Source: CAZIGK01 sp964538615
GTDB lineage: Bacteria > Pseudomonadota > Alphaproteobacteria > Rickettsiales > RI-342
Assembly (NCBI GenBank): GCA_964538615.1
Contig: CAZIGK010000016.1
Location: forward strand, 1-39,690
Length of the DNA: 39,690 nt
Direction of reading: 5' to 3'
This document shows, one piece after another, positions 7,884 to 16,825 of this stretch (positions within the stretch are counted from its first letter, which is position 1; every line of letters starts with the position of its first letter). Below the pieces are notes generated by a model that was given only the letters and a program-made list of their open reading frames with translations, did not search any database and was not told the origin of the DNA. A program made the translations under genes and the position numbers.

Positions 7884-9731
7884 TTACTCCCCATAAAACG
7901 CCTCCCGATTGACAGGCTGTGCTGGCGGCACCCAGAAACTACCTTGCAGTAATTGCTGCGTTTTCAACAGAATTTCACTGGCAATGGGCGCTGCCGTGGC
8001 AGACCCGCCGCCTCCATGTTCCACCACAACGGAACAGACATAGCGAGGCGCATGTATTGGGGCATAGCCGACAAACAGTGCATGGTGCTGATAGTGCCAT
8101 GGCACGTTACTGCCACGGCTTTTTTCCAATCGCGCCACTTGTGCGGTACCAGTTTTACCACCCATTTCCATGCCGGGTTCGGTAATACGCTTCCAATAGG
8201 CAGTGCCTCGGGGATTCATGGTCACGCGGCGCATGCCTTCCACCACCGTGGCCAGGTGTTGACGCGAGACGGGCACCTCTTTCCAGCCCTCGTGTCCGGC
8301 ACGGTGTTCTGCGCGCAATAAACCGGGAGTCACCGCATAGCCACCATTCACCAGCCGTGCCGTCATGACCGCCAGTTGCAGGGGGGTGGTCAACACATAT
8401 CCCTGCCCAATCGAAGCGTTAATACTATCGCCTTTCTGCCAGGGGATACCATATTGCCGACGCTTCCAAGCATCAGAGGGAATCAATCCTCCCGCTTCTC
8501 CGGGAATGGGTATGCCCGTTGGTTCGCCCAGCCCAAAGCGGCGGCACATATCCGCAATCGGGTCTATGCCAATCCGGTTCGCGACATTATAGAAATACAC
8601 ATCGCAAGACTGCTCCAGCGCCGTCTGCACATTCATGGCACCATGTCCCTCGCGCTTCCAACAATGGAAACGATGGTTGCCCAAATGAAAGGCACCGGGG
8701 CAATAAAACGTGGTGGAGGCATTGACCACGCCCTGTTCCAGCCCGGCCAGTCCGGTCATCATTTTAAAGGTAGATCCGGGCGGATACACGCCGGCAACCG
8801 CCTTGTTAATTAATGGCTTATGCGGGTTGTGCAGCAGCTCGTTCCAGTCTTTCTGGCTAATGCCCTGACTGAACTTATTCGGGTCAAATCCGGGGTAACT
8901 GACCAATGCCAACACTTCGCCCGTCCATGCATCCATCACCACGGCGGAGGCGCTTTTTTCTTTTGCCAGCCTTTCGTAGATGAATTGCTGCAACGGCAAG
9001 GACAGAGACAGATACAGATTCTCTCCCGGCACGCTGGGTTCACGGGTCAAATCCCGCACCACCTGCCCTTTGACATTCACTTCCACATGTTTCACGCCAG
9101 GCTTGCCGATTAATGGCTCATCAAAGGCTTTTTCCACGCCTTTTTTGCCAATTTTCAAATCCGGTAGCCGTTCGTATTTTTTCGCTTGCGGATCATCTTC
9201 CGCAATGGCTCCCACAAACCCCAGCACATGGGAAAACACTTCTTCGTAAGGATAGTGGCGGGTCGTACCAATATCCACATACATGTTGGCCAGTTCCGCC
9301 AACCGTACCTCAATACGCGCCACCATTTCCCATGGCAGATGCTCTACGACTGCCACGGCACCCCGGCTATTTTTGCGCACCCCTCGCTCATAGGCACGCC
9401 AAAGGCTATCCGCATCAACATCAATAATGCGCGCCAACCGTTGCAGACGTTGTTTAATATCCTCAGCCGCCGCCCGTTCGCACATGACACGGTAATTTTC
9501 TTCGTTTAGCGCCAACGGTTGCACATCACGGTCAAACAGCACTCCTCTATCCGGCGCGATGGGACGCAATTTCACCCGGTTATTGGTGGATAGGGTGCGG
9601 TATTCCTGTCCGCGAATGGCCTGCAAATAATAGAGCCGCGCAAACAAACTACTGATTAACAGACCCTTGCCAGCAGAAAGCAGTAAAGCCCGGCGGGTAA
9701 AGAGCTTCTGGCGTTGGTTATCAAGGCGCAT
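7884..9731 (-). CDS. mrdA: Penicillin-binding protein 2 (peptidoglycan D,D-transpeptidase)
   Basis: 615 residues with a single N-terminal membrane anchor (~residues 15-35), a pedestal domain and a C-terminal transpeptidase domain. The three active-site motifs are present: STFK (S320, acyl-enzyme serine), SCD (375-377) and KTGTAQ (K526). It cross-links the glycan made by RodA during elongation and is the target of mecillinam-type beta-lactams in relatives. ATG 9731 lies inside the end of mreD (11-nt overlap), so translation is probably coupled; the long in-frame extension upstream of it is part of mreD read in another frame. No strong ribosome binding site is seen. Confidence 0.94.
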   Translation of the reverse strand: MRLDNQRQKLFTRRALLLSAGKGLLISSLFARLYYLQAIRGQEYRTLSTNNRVKLRPIAPDRGVLFDRDVQPLALNEENYRVMCERAAAEDIKQRLQRLARIIDVDADSLWRAYERGVRKNSRGAVAVVEHLPWEMVARIEVRLAELANMYVDIGTTRHYPYEEVFSHVLGFVGAIAEDDPQAKKYERLPDLKIGKKGVEKAFDEPLIGKPGVKHVEVNVKGQVVRDLTREPSVPGENLYLSLSLPLQQFIYERLAKEKSASAVVMDAWTGEVLALVSYPGFDPNKFSQGISQKDWNELLHNPHKPLINKAVAGVYPPGSTFKMMTGLAGLEQGVVNASTTFYCPGAFHLGNHRFHCWKREGHGAMNVQTALEQSCDVYFYNVANRIGIDPIADMCRRFGLGEPTGIPIPGEAGGLIPSDAWKRRQYGIPWQKGDSINASIGQGYVLTTPLQLAVMTARLVNGGYAVTPGLLRAEHRAGHEGWKEVPVSRQHLATVVEGMRRVTMNPRGTAYWKRITEPGMEMGGKTGTAQVARLEKSRGSNVPWHYQHHALFVGYAPIHAPRYVCSVVVEHGGGGSATAAPIASEILLKTQQLLQGSFWVPPAQPVNREAFYGE

Positions 9732-10242
9732 AGCGATGAGTTTTCGGTAACTGGCGATAGGCAGGCCAGAAAAAAGGTTGCACAAGCGGGTAGAGCATTA
9801 TCGCCATCACACCATCCAGCAATAGCCCAGCCACATACTGGCCATTGTGATGCCACAGAGCCATCGCCACACTGTAGAGCAAAGCCATCAGCAGTGCAAA
9901 GGGCATCATCACCAGCCAGGACGCCCAGAAAGATTCCTTGAACAACAGGCGCTGATAGCGCTGAATCAACAACGCCGCCAGCCCATAAAACAAGGTGGAG
10001 CCACCCATCGGCAGACCCTGCAAGGCATCCTGTACAAACCCAAATAATAGCAAGACCCACAACGGCAGTGCTTCCGGCGCGTGCACACGCCAGAATACCA
10101 ATAGGGGCAACAGTATCACCGGCCCCACAGGCAGCAAACGTACTGCCAGCGGCGCAATACTCAGCAGCAAAAACACCGCCAGCCAGCCACAGTTTAGGCC
10201 AAGCAGCCTTCGTATCTGGTTCTCCCCGGAACGGTGCGCCAT
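9721..10242 (-). CDS. mreD: Rod shape-determining protein MreD
   Basis: 173 residues, about five hydrophobic segments. MreD is a small integral membrane partner of MreC and the elongasome. Sequence conservation in the family is low. Identification rests on size, hydrophobicity, the FGFVQDALQGLPMGGSTLFYGL stretch (family-typical D-GxPxG pattern) and its position between mreC and mrdA. Its ATG is 1 nt after the mreC stop and its 3' end overlaps mrdA by 11 nt. Confidence 0.88.
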   Translation of the reverse strand: MAHRSGENQIRRLLGLNCGWLAVFLLLSIAPLAVRLLPVGPVILLPLLVFWRVHAPEALPLWVLLLFGFVQDALQGLPMGGSTLFYGLAALLIQRYQRLLFKESFWASWLVMMPFALLMALLYSVAMALWHHNGQYVAGLLLDGVMAIMLYPLVQPFFWPAYRQLPKTHRYAP

Positions 10243-10243
10243 G

Positions 10244-11161
10244 CTATTTCCCGGCTGCGGGCTGGGGGGAGGGCGCGGTTACGGCAGCCGCTTCCGGTTG
10301 CAAAGGCGCCTGCAACTGTAGCACGGTCACATAGTCCAATCGCTGCCAGTCCACCAGTGGCCGCACGGCAATCTGGCCGCTTTCTTCCCGTTCTGCCACC
10401 ACTCCAACCGGCAATCCAGCGGGCAACATACCGCCATCCCCGCTGGTCATCAGGCGCTCGCCTGTACTGAGTGCAGCATCTTCCGCAATATACAACAGCT
10501 GCGGCATTTGTCCGTGCCTACCGGCCAACACACCGCGCAAGCCACTGGTTTCCGCCTGCACCGGAATGCGCGAATTCACATCCGTCACAAACACCACCCG
10601 TGCGCTTTGCTCACTCACATCCGCAATGCGCCCCACCAACCCATCCGGATTCATCACCGCTTGTCCTGTCACGACACCCTGCTTGCGCCCGGCATTTAAC
10701 AAAGCATGCTGCCAGATACCACCGCGGCTTTCTCCCAGCAGTCGCGCCGTTACCTGATGCACCTGCGCAGCGGGCAAAACACGCAATATCTCTTTGAGAC
10801 GAGTATTTTCCTGCACCAGCACCAACGCCTGCTGCTCCACTTTTTTCAGCCGCTTGACTTCCTGCGTCAGGGCCGCATGCTCTTCTTTCAGGTTTTGCCA
10901 TTGCGCAATAGAGATTTGCACATCTTCCAGTCGCTCCATAGGGCGGGTCATCCAGAGCAACATCTGCCCGGTGGCATCCACCACCCAGCCGCGCACACTC
11001 TCCGCCAACTGACGGCTTTGCGGGGGAGAAATAACCATCACAGCCGCCATCGCAATCAGACTGGAAATCACCAGCCGATAGCCCCACTGCTTCGGCACAA
11101 CCGCCACTCTGGCAGGTGTTTTATGGATGCGCATCGTCACAACCCCCTGTTCCTTCCCCAT
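10244..11161 (-). CDS. mreC: Rod shape-determining protein MreC
   Basis: 305 residues. A short cytoplasmic tail, one membrane helix (~residues 30-48), then a periplasmic coiled coil (~75-125, with RLKKVEQQALVLVQENTRLKEIL) and a beta-rich domain (GLVGRIADVSEQSARV, with MTSGDGGMLPAGLPVG towards the end). It links MreB filaments to PBP2/RodA. ATG 11161 has AAGGAG only 3 nt upstream, which is tight. ATG 11134 with AGGGGG at about 8 nt is a realistic alternative and would shorten the tail by nine residues. The C-terminal tail is Ala/Pro-rich. Confidence 0.92.
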   Translation of the reverse strand: MGKEQGVVTMRIHKTPARVAVVPKQWGYRLVISSLIAMAAVMVISPPQSRQLAESVRGWVVDATGQMLLWMTRPMERLEDVQISIAQWQNLKEEHAALTQEVKRLKKVEQQALVLVQENTRLKEILRVLPAAQVHQVTARLLGESRGGIWQHALLNAGRKQGVVTGQAVMNPDGLVGRIADVSEQSARVVFVTDVNSRIPVQAETSGLRGVLAGRHGQMPQLLYIAEDAALSTGERLMTSGDGGMLPAGLPVGVVAEREESGQIAVRPLVDWQRLDYVTVLQLQAPLQPEAAAVTAPSPQPAAGK

Positions 11162-11232
11162 TATCTCCTTATAATATCAAGCCTTCACTAAGAAATGATA
11201 GATATTTCATGCTGCTTTGCAACAGGCACAGC

Positions 11233-12273
11233 CTATTCCTGCTTAAACAGCACATGGCGCAGCATTTCCGGGTGTTCCAACACACTGCCGGAACCCACTG
11301 CCACGCAGGAAAGCGGATCATCCGCCACAAAGACTGGCAGCCCAGTGGCATTACGCAACACCAGATCCAGATTACGCAACTGCGAACCACCGCCCGTCAG
11401 GACAATGCCTTTATCCACAATATCAGAAGACAGCTCCGGCGGAGTGCATTCCAACGCCACTTTGACCGCTTCCACAATCTGGCTGACCGGCTCGCTCAGG
11501 CTTTCCGCTACCTCTGCTTCTGACAGGGTAACCTCTTTCGGCACGCCATTGAGCAGGTCACGGCCTTTAATCACCATGGTCTCCCCTTCCCCTTTCACAG
11601 GTGGGCATGCGGCGCCGATGGTTTTTTTGATCTTTTCGGCGGTGGTTTCCCCAATCAGCAGGTTATTGTTCCGGCGAATGTAGGAAATAATCGCATCATC
11701 CATTTTATCGCCACCAACGCGTACCGAGCGGGAATAAACAATCCCCCCCAGCGAAAGAACCGCCACTTCGGTCGTACCACCGCCAATATCCACCACCATG
11801 GAACCGGTTGGCTCCGTCACCGGCAGCCCAGCCCCCAGAGCAGCGGCCATTGGCTCCTCAATCAGGAATACTTCTCCCGCACCAGCACTTTCCGCCGCTT
11901 CCTGAATGGCGCGGCGCTCCACCGGGGTAGAGCCGGAAGGCACGCACACAATCACGGTGGGGCCGGTAAAGAAACGGCGTTTATGTACACGGTGGATAAA
12001 GTGCTTAATCATCTCTTCCGCCAGACGGAAATCCGCAATGACCCCATCCATCAGTGGGCGGCTGGCTTCAATTTTGGCCGGGGTACGTCCCAACATCAGC
12101 TTGGCTTCGTTCCCGAAAGCATAGGGCATCATTTTGCCGCCTTCATTCACCATGGCCACCACGGACGGCTCATTCAGCACAACCCCACGACCTTTCACAT
12201 ACACCAGGGTGTTGGCGGTACCAAGATCAATCGCCATATCAGATGAAAATAAGCCCTTCAACGCAGAAAACAT
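11233..12273 (-). CDS. mreB: Actin-like cell-shape protein MreB
   Basis: 346 residues, cytoplasmic actin homologue that forms membrane-bound filaments and steers lateral wall synthesis. The N-terminus MFSALKGLFSSD resembles the membrane-binding amphipathic helix. Nucleotide-binding motifs are AIDLGTANTLVYVKG, VVDIGGGTTEVAVLSLGG and LTGGGSQLRNL. ATG 12273 is chosen because GGGGGTG lies upstream at good distance; an in-frame GTG at 12282 is too close to it. The 71-nt gap to mreC contains no clear terminator, so co-transcription with mreC is expected. Confidence 0.95.
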   Translation of the reverse strand: MFSALKGLFSSDMAIDLGTANTLVYVKGRGVVLNEPSVVAMVNEGGKMMPYAFGNEAKLMLGRTPAKIEASRPLMDGVIADFRLAEEMIKHFIHRVHKRRFFTGPTVIVCVPSGSTPVERRAIQEAAESAGAGEVFLIEEPMAAALGAGLPVTEPTGSMVVDIGGGTTEVAVLSLGGIVYSRSVRVGGDKMDDAIISYIRRNNNLLIGETTAEKIKKTIGAACPPVKGEGETMVIKGRDLLNGVPKEVTLSEAEVAESLSEPVSQIVEAVKVALECTPPELSSDIVDKGIVLTGGGSQLRNLDLVLRNATGLPVFVADDPLSCVAVGSGSVLEHPEMLRHVLFKQE

Positions 12274-12392
12274 GAAATGCACCCCCTAATCTCTCTTAAA
12301 AAACTGTTATAGCACGGAACATCACTGAGCCCTCACCTATGGCACAGGCTGCCGCATCGTACAACGACTTCCGCGCCCCTGCATCATTTATT

Positions 12393-12411
12393 TATGCTTT
12401 TTTGAAGCATA
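12393..12411. other. Short hairpin in the RDD-mreB gap
   Basis: A 7-bp perfect stem (TATGCTT/AAGCATA) with a 5-nt loop lies 13 nt beyond the stop of the RDD gene. No U-run follows on the minus strand, so it does not look like a full terminator. It may be an mRNA processing or stability element between the leuA part and the mre part of the run. Confidence 0.3.
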
Positions 12412-12423
12412 GCTAAAGACGGC

Positions 12424-13242
12424 CTACAACGGGCGTAACAACGACCGTTGCAACGGTAGCAGCCCTGTACAAATATCCGATAAGGTGCGCCGCTGATGGT
12501 AAAAAACGCCAACCTGTAACAGCACCCAACCCAACCAGCCCAGCCAAAGAAACACCCCATGCGTGAGCAACTGCTGTAACGCTGGTTCCAGCACCTCGCG
12601 GGAAAGTTCGCCACCCGCCAGTGCCAGTTGCACCTGCTGCAACCAGCCTTGCCATAGCCACCAACAGCCCGCCCCTATTCCCATTGCTCCGGCGCGGCGG
12701 ATAAGAGCTTTCAGGAAGGCACGCGGCACCGAGGCCATAAAGCCGCCGGACGTTGTGTAGCGCACACCACAGACCATTCCCCCTACCGTACTACCGCGCC
12801 TGGCGGAAAGTAGCGCAGCATCCAGAATCATCATCAAAATCGCGACCACCAGCCAGATCAGACAGGCTTTCATTCCCAACTCTGATACCGCGACCAGCAG
12901 GGGTCGCTCATATTGGGCATCGCCCCTATGCTCATGCAACAAATGCATGGAATGCACCAGTTGATGATCCAGCAGCAGCATCGCCTGTAGCAACAACACA
13001 TAGACCAGCAGCAGCAACCCGCCATCCAGCAAGGCAACTATGCACTGCCGGGTACGACTGGCGCGTGCCTTACCCGCCATGGCCGCCAAGGGAGACAACG
13101 CCACAGGGTGTGCCCCGGCATCCGCCGCCGCTTGCCCTTCGGAAGGGCTGTCTGTGGGTACGTTCGCGACCTTCGGCGCATCCACCGCTGTTTCAGGTGC
13201 CTGTTTTTTACGTCCAAACATGGGTTTCCAACTTTTTGTCAT
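12424..13242 (-). CDS. RDD-family membrane protein
   Basis: 272 residues. After a ~50-residue acidic/Ala-rich N-terminal tail come three or four hydrophobic segments. RDD-domain features are RQCIVALLDGGLLLLVY (Arg and Asp in the first helix), RGSTVGGMVCGVRY and RRTLSDICTG near the C-terminus. RDD proteins are poorly understood inner-membrane proteins, some proposed to transport ions or small molecules. The start at 13242 is chosen because an in-frame TTG upstream overlaps the leuA stop; the ribosome binding site is weak. It sits 47 nt after leuA and before mreB, where I would not expect an RDD gene, and may be an insertion into the leuA-mre order. Confidence 0.6.
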   Translation of the reverse strand: MTKSWKPMFGRKKQAPETAVDAPKVANVPTDSPSEGQAAADAGAHPVALSPLAAMAGKARASRTRQCIVALLDGGLLLLVYVLLLQAMLLLDHQLVHSMHLLHEHRGDAQYERPLLVAVSELGMKACLIWLVVAILMMILDAALLSARRGSTVGGMVCGVRYTTSGGFMASVPRAFLKALIRRAGAMGIGAGCWWLWQGWLQQVQLALAGGELSREVLEPALQQLLTHGVFLWLGWLGWVLLQVGVFYHQRRTLSDICTGLLPLQRSLLRPL

Positions 13243-13289
13243 GCCATTACATCCGCCAGCCTGCCTATTACGGCGAAAAGAGGCGTCAA

Positions 13290-14858
13290 TCAACCAGGAC
13301 GGAACATGGCCTCACTCTTGCCGCCCTTGACCTGCGCCTGATGATGCAACACGGCATTCAGAGCGGCAATATATGCCTTGGCAGAGGCCACCAGCGTATC
13401 TGGATCCGCACCATAGCCATTAAACATCTGCCGACCGTCCGTGGTCAGGCGTACCGTCACTTCCGCCTGCGCGTCCGTTCCTTCCGTCACGGCATGCACC
13501 TGAAACAAGTGCAACTTGGCACTGTGCGGCACCAAGGCCTGAATCGCCAGAAAAATTGCATCTACCGGGCCATTGCCTTCCATGCTGGTGGTTTTACGCT
13601 TACCATCCACTTCCAGTTCCAGCGTGGCCAGTTGCGGCCCCACAGAGCCACTCTGCACCTGTAATGCCAGAAACTTCACCCGCTCCTCACCGGCCAGTGC
13701 TGCCGGGTTGACCAGAGCCAGAATATCCTCGTCATAGATGGTTTTTTTACGATCCGCCAGATCCTTAAACCGGGCGAACAGGCCATTAATGGCATCTTCC
13801 CCCAGTTCAAACCCCAGTTCTTGCAGTTTATTCTTCAAAGCAGCACGCCCGGAATGTTTGCCCAGCACAATATTGGAGCGGGTCAACCCGACCGATTCCG
13901 GGGTCATAATTTCATAGGTTTGCGCGTTGGCCAGCATACCATGTTGATGAATACCAGACTCATGGGCGAACGCATTGGCACCTACAATCGCCTTGTTATT
14001 TTGCACCTGCAATCCGGTCACCTTGGACACCAAACGCGAGGCACGGGTAATGTGCTCTGTTTTAATGCCGGTGGTGAAGGGCACTTTATCCTGCCGCACC
14101 TTCAGCGCCATGACAATCTCTTCCATGGCAGCGTTGCCCGCACGCTCTCCTATACCATTGATAGTGCATTCTATCTGACGCGCCCCTGCTTCCACGGCGG
14201 CAATGGAATTGGCCACCGCCAAACCCAAATCATTGTGACAATGCACCGAGAAAATCACCTTATCCGCACCCGGCACCCGCTCCCGCAGCATTTTTATCAG
14301 GGCGGCATATTCATTCGGCAAGGTATAACCCACGGTATCCGGCACATTAATGGTACCCGCCCCGGCGCGAATGGCGGCTTCTACCGCACGGCAGAGGAAA
14401 TCCGGTTCCGAACGGGAGCCATCCTCACAGCTCCACTCCACATCATCCACCAGATTGCGGGCATAACTCACGCTGTCGGTAATAGCGGCCAACACCTGCT
14501 CCGGAGACATTTTCAGTTTATACTGCATATGCAGCGGGCTGGTGGAAATAAATGTGTGAATGCGCTTCTGCGCGGCATCCGCCAAGGCCTCGGCAGCGGC
14601 GTCAATATCCCCCCGAACCGCTCTCGCCAGCGAGCATATTCGCGCATTTTTTACCACCCGCGCCACCTGAGCAATGGCTCCCTTGTCCCCCGGAGAGGCA
14701 ATGGCAAATCCAGCTTCAATCACATCCACGCCCATTTCATCCAAGGCACGCGCCACCATGATTTTTTCTTCCGTATTCATGGATGCGCCGGGCGATTGCT
14801 CCCCATCACGCAGGGTAGTATCAAAAATAATCACGCGGTTAGGATTATTGAACGACAT
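13290..14858 (-). CDS. leuA: 2-isopropylmalate synthase
   Basis: 522 residues, the length of the bacterial LeuA type. It condenses acetyl-CoA with 2-oxoisovalerate, the first committed step of leucine synthesis. The catalytic TIM barrel shows FDTTLRDGEQSPG (metal and catalytic Arg/Asp), SVHCHNDLGLAVANS (HxH metal ligands), and GANAFAHESGIHQHG with GKHSGR. The C-terminal ~120 residues are the LeuA regulatory domain (leucine feedback), with MEGNGPVDAIF. ATG 14858 lies inside the end of the upstream secreted-protein gene (14-nt overlap), implying coupled translation. No leader peptide with a leucine-codon run was found upstream. Confidence 0.95.
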   Translation of the reverse strand: MSFNNPNRVIIFDTTLRDGEQSPGASMNTEEKIMVARALDEMGVDVIEAGFAIASPGDKGAIAQVARVVKNARICSLARAVRGDIDAAAEALADAAQKRIHTFISTSPLHMQYKLKMSPEQVLAAITDSVSYARNLVDDVEWSCEDGSRSEPDFLCRAVEAAIRAGAGTINVPDTVGYTLPNEYAALIKMLRERVPGADKVIFSVHCHNDLGLAVANSIAAVEAGARQIECTINGIGERAGNAAMEEIVMALKVRQDKVPFTTGIKTEHITRASRLVSKVTGLQVQNNKAIVGANAFAHESGIHQHGMLANAQTYEIMTPESVGLTRSNIVLGKHSGRAALKNKLQELGFELGEDAINGLFARFKDLADRKKTIYDEDILALVNPAALAGEERVKFLALQVQSGSVGPQLATLELEVDGKRKTTSMEGNGPVDAIFLAIQALVPHSAKLHLFQVHAVTEGTDAQAEVTVRLTTDGRQMFNGYGADPDTLVASAKAYIAALNAVLHHQAQVKGGKSEAMFRPG

Positions 14859-15417
14859 GGCGATAGGTTTCCTTTTCGGTTTGCGCTAACACTTCACTAT
14901 ACTGAAACTTTGCTAAAAAATCCTGCAAAGCATGCCATTGAATCACAGTCGAGGCCTTTATTTCCAGCAAAACCTGTTCGTCACCCTCTCCGGCGTGCAT
15001 AAGATGCAACAAATACGCCTGTTGATCATATTCATTCCACAAAATGGTTAGGGTTTTTCCCCGTAACTGCAAAGGTCTTTCCTGCCACACATCCGCCTCA
15101 AGCTTCTTCTGACGCTCCGCTGCATACCCCTGCCATGCCTCTTGCAGAGGCGTCACATTGCCCAGAGTCACGGTTAGTTCCATCGCATCGGCAAAACGGT
15201 ATAGCCGCTGCACATACATATGCCCCTGATACGCCCGCTCATACGGAATCCCCACATCTTCTGCCTCCACATCCATGGGCAGCGGTGGAAACCATGTCTC
15301 CAGCATGGCCTCCTGCCAATCCCGAAAATCACTACGCCCCGCCCATGCGGGAGCCACCACCACCGCCATAACGAAGGCTGCGGCCAGCCAGCTCAATATC
15401 GGCCTGTCTATCATCAT
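14845..15417 (-). CDS. Secreted protein of unknown function upstream of leuA
   Basis: 190 residues with a clear Sec signal peptide (hydrophobic core 7-23, likely cleavage after AWA, residue 26). The mature part is soluble, mixed alpha/beta and rich in aromatic and charged residues, without a motif I recognise and without cysteines. ATG 15417 has GGAGA 9 nt upstream; a GTG at 15426 is too close to that site. It is the first gene of the leuA-RDD-mre run and overlaps leuA by 14 nt. An exported protein co-translated with leuA is unexpected. A role in the periplasm alongside the elongasome genes further down the run is possible but unproven. Confidence 0.6.
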   Translation of the reverse strand: MMIDRPILSWLAAAFVMAVVVAPAWAGRSDFRDWQEAMLETWFPPLPMDVEAEDVGIPYERAYQGHMYVQRLYRFADAMELTVTLGNVTPLQEAWQGYAAERQKKLEADVWQERPLQLRGKTLTILWNEYDQQAYLLHLMHAGEGDEQVLLEIKASTVIQWHALQDFLAKFQYSEVLAQTEKETYRHVVQ

Positions 15418-15443
15418 GCGTTGCACTCTCCGTTTCCTGAGCT

Positions 15444-15449
15444 ACTATA
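15444..15449 (-). promoter_or_regulatory. Candidate -10 element of the leuA-mre run
   Basis: TATAGT on the minus strand lies 27 nt before the ATG of the first gene of the run. A matching -35 box is poor (GTGTTA at 17 nt). Only the -10 is supported, by its match to the same TATAGT box used at 161-166. Confidence 0.25.
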
Positions 15450-15522
15450 GGCACTGCTGCGGAACATAACACCTCTGCACGCCTCCTGCATCTTCTGTCC
15501 TGCCTTTCCTCGCGCTCCCATC

Positions 15523-16041
15523 ATGAAAGCCCACGCAAAACCCATGCAACCCCAAACCCTGCTTGTATCCCAACCCGAAACTCTGCAACCTCTGCTACAG
15601 GCGTATCTGACGTTTCTGCAACAGATAGACGCCATGGACTGCGGCGGCGATGAATTGCGGGCAGAGTTGCAGAATCTGACCGCCGCCTACCCGATGCAGC
15701 AAGGACAAGAACAACGGCAGGGCTGGTTTGCCGCCATGCAGGAAGATAACACCCCCATAGGCTGCGCCTTGCTCCGGCCATTGGATGCCAAACGGGCAGA
15801 AATCTGTCGTGTTTATGTTATGCCGTCCTTTCGCGGTCAGGGCATAGCTCGCAGCTTGCTCACCCACCTGATACAACAGGCCAAAGACTGGGGCTATGAC
15901 AGCCTGTGGCTGGATACATTCCGTCAACCGGACGATGCCAAACACCTTTACCTGCGTTTGGGCTTCCAGCCCTGCCCGCCTTATCATTCAGGCCCTGCAC
16001 ATAAGCTCTTATTTTTCAGCAAACACCTGCATCGCGCCTGA
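15523..16041 (+). CDS. GNAT-family N-acetyltransferase
   Basis: 172 residues. The acetyl-CoA binding motif A is VYVMPSFRGQGIARSLLTHLI (R/QxxGxG/A pattern), preceded by a strand with GCALLRPLDAKRAEICR and followed by the motif B-like stretch LYLRLGFQPCPPY. This is a single-domain acetyltransferase. The substrate is not predictable; homologues act on small molecules, antibiotics or protein N-termini. It is alone on its strand, divergent from the leuA run and convergent with the pilin gene 34 nt away. No strong ribosome binding site precedes ATG 15523, and ATG 15544 is an alternative. Confidence 0.8.
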   Translation: MKAHAKPMQPQTLLVSQPETLQPLLQAYLTFLQQIDAMDCGGDELRAELQNLTAAYPMQQGQEQRQGWFAAMQEDNTPIGCALLRPLDAKRAEICRVYVMPSFRGQGIARSLLTHLIQQAKDWGYDSLWLDTFRQPDDAKHLYLRLGFQPCPPYHSGPAHKLLFFSKHLHRA

Positions 16042-16075
16042 TGCGTTGTGCCTCTGAAACATCCCTCCTGACACA

Positions 16076-16816
16076 CTACAGGCTAGGCATACGGAAATAC
16101 ATCACGCAGGCAATGCTGCTCCCCGCCGTGTAGCTACTGCCGATAAAGCAGCTATTGGCGGCATCAGAACCCTGACTCGCCAGAATATTGCCTCCATCCG
16201 GCGTACCGTCATCCAGTTTGCTTTCCAACGCCAGCGCATCATCGCCATTCAGTACGGGGGCTTCCAGATACCCCACGCTGTTTAAGTTGGCAAACGCCAG
16301 CAGATGCTCGTTGGTTATGGCCAGCCCCGTATAAAACATATTCGGCCCGGCATCATTATAAAAAAACAGCCGGTACCCGCCGGAAAGCTGGCTGGGCGGC
16401 ACCGTACTGCCGGCTGCGCTGCCCAGACTATGCGCCAGACTCACCAAACCACCGCTAAACTGTTGATCCAGATACCCCGCCAATTGCAAATGCTGCCAGC
16501 CAATAAACTCTTCCGCATCGGCACCATTGGCATGAGCGATGCGGCGGTCACCATTACCATTCACGCCACCGAAATAATTGGACGCATCCGGCATATCCCC
16601 AGGCAGGGACAAAAACCGCTGCTCAAACTGCAATATTTTGGCTTGATACTCCTGCACCTCTGTTGCGGCCTGTTGCAGGGCGCTGGTATGCACCAGCGAC
16701 TGGCCAAACAAAATGGCTCCCACAATTAACCCCAACACCACCAGTGAAATAGCCAGCTCCAACAGGGAAAACCCGGCACAGCGGGCACAGGCAAAGGGCA
16801 AAGATGATGAGCGCAT
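16076..16816 (-). CDS. Type IV pilin-like protein (prepilin N-terminal domain)
   Basis: 246 residues. The prepilin signature is clear: a 15-residue leader ending in G15, cleavage before F16 of FSLLELAISLVVLGL, Glu at mature position 5 (E20), then a 20-residue hydrophobic helix. The C-terminal globular part carries LPGDMPDASNYFG after the helix, seen in several alphaproteobacterial pilins, and a Cys pair near the end (NSCFIG...SIACVM) that could form the D-region disulfide. ATG 16816 follows TAGGA and lies 9 nt after the yejF stop, so the gene is the last of the yejABEF run. It should be processed by a prepilin peptidase such as the one at 5942-6733. It could be a major pilin, a minor pilin or a pseudopilin. 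Confidence 0.8.
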   Translation of the reverse strand: MRSSSLPFACARCAGFSLLELAISLVVLGLIVGAILFGQSLVHTSALQQAATEVQEYQAKILQFEQRFLSLPGDMPDASNYFGGVNGNGDRRIAHANGADAEEFIGWQHLQLAGYLDQQFSGGLVSLAHSLGSAAGSTVPPSQLSGGYRLFFYNDAGPNMFYTGLAITNEHLLAFANLNSVGYLEAPVLNGDDALALESKLDDGTPDGGNILASQGSDAANSCFIGSSYTAGSSIACVMYFRMPSL

Positions 16817-16825
16817 GGCGAGTTC

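Noticed and set aside
12753..13664. Plus-strand open frame (303 codons) opposite the RDD gene and the end of leuA
   Set aside because: It crosses two real genes on the other strand, is rich in Pro, Arg and His, and has no start signal.
13821..15002. Long plus-strand open frame (393 codons) opposite leuA
   Set aside because: It lies antisense to a clear leuA, has His/Arg/Gly-rich composition typical of a shadow frame, no ribosome binding site and no recognisable motif.
15418..15522. Leucine attenuator leader upstream of the leuA run
   Set aside because: No short open frame with a run of leucine codons and no terminator/antiterminator pair was found in the divergent gap.
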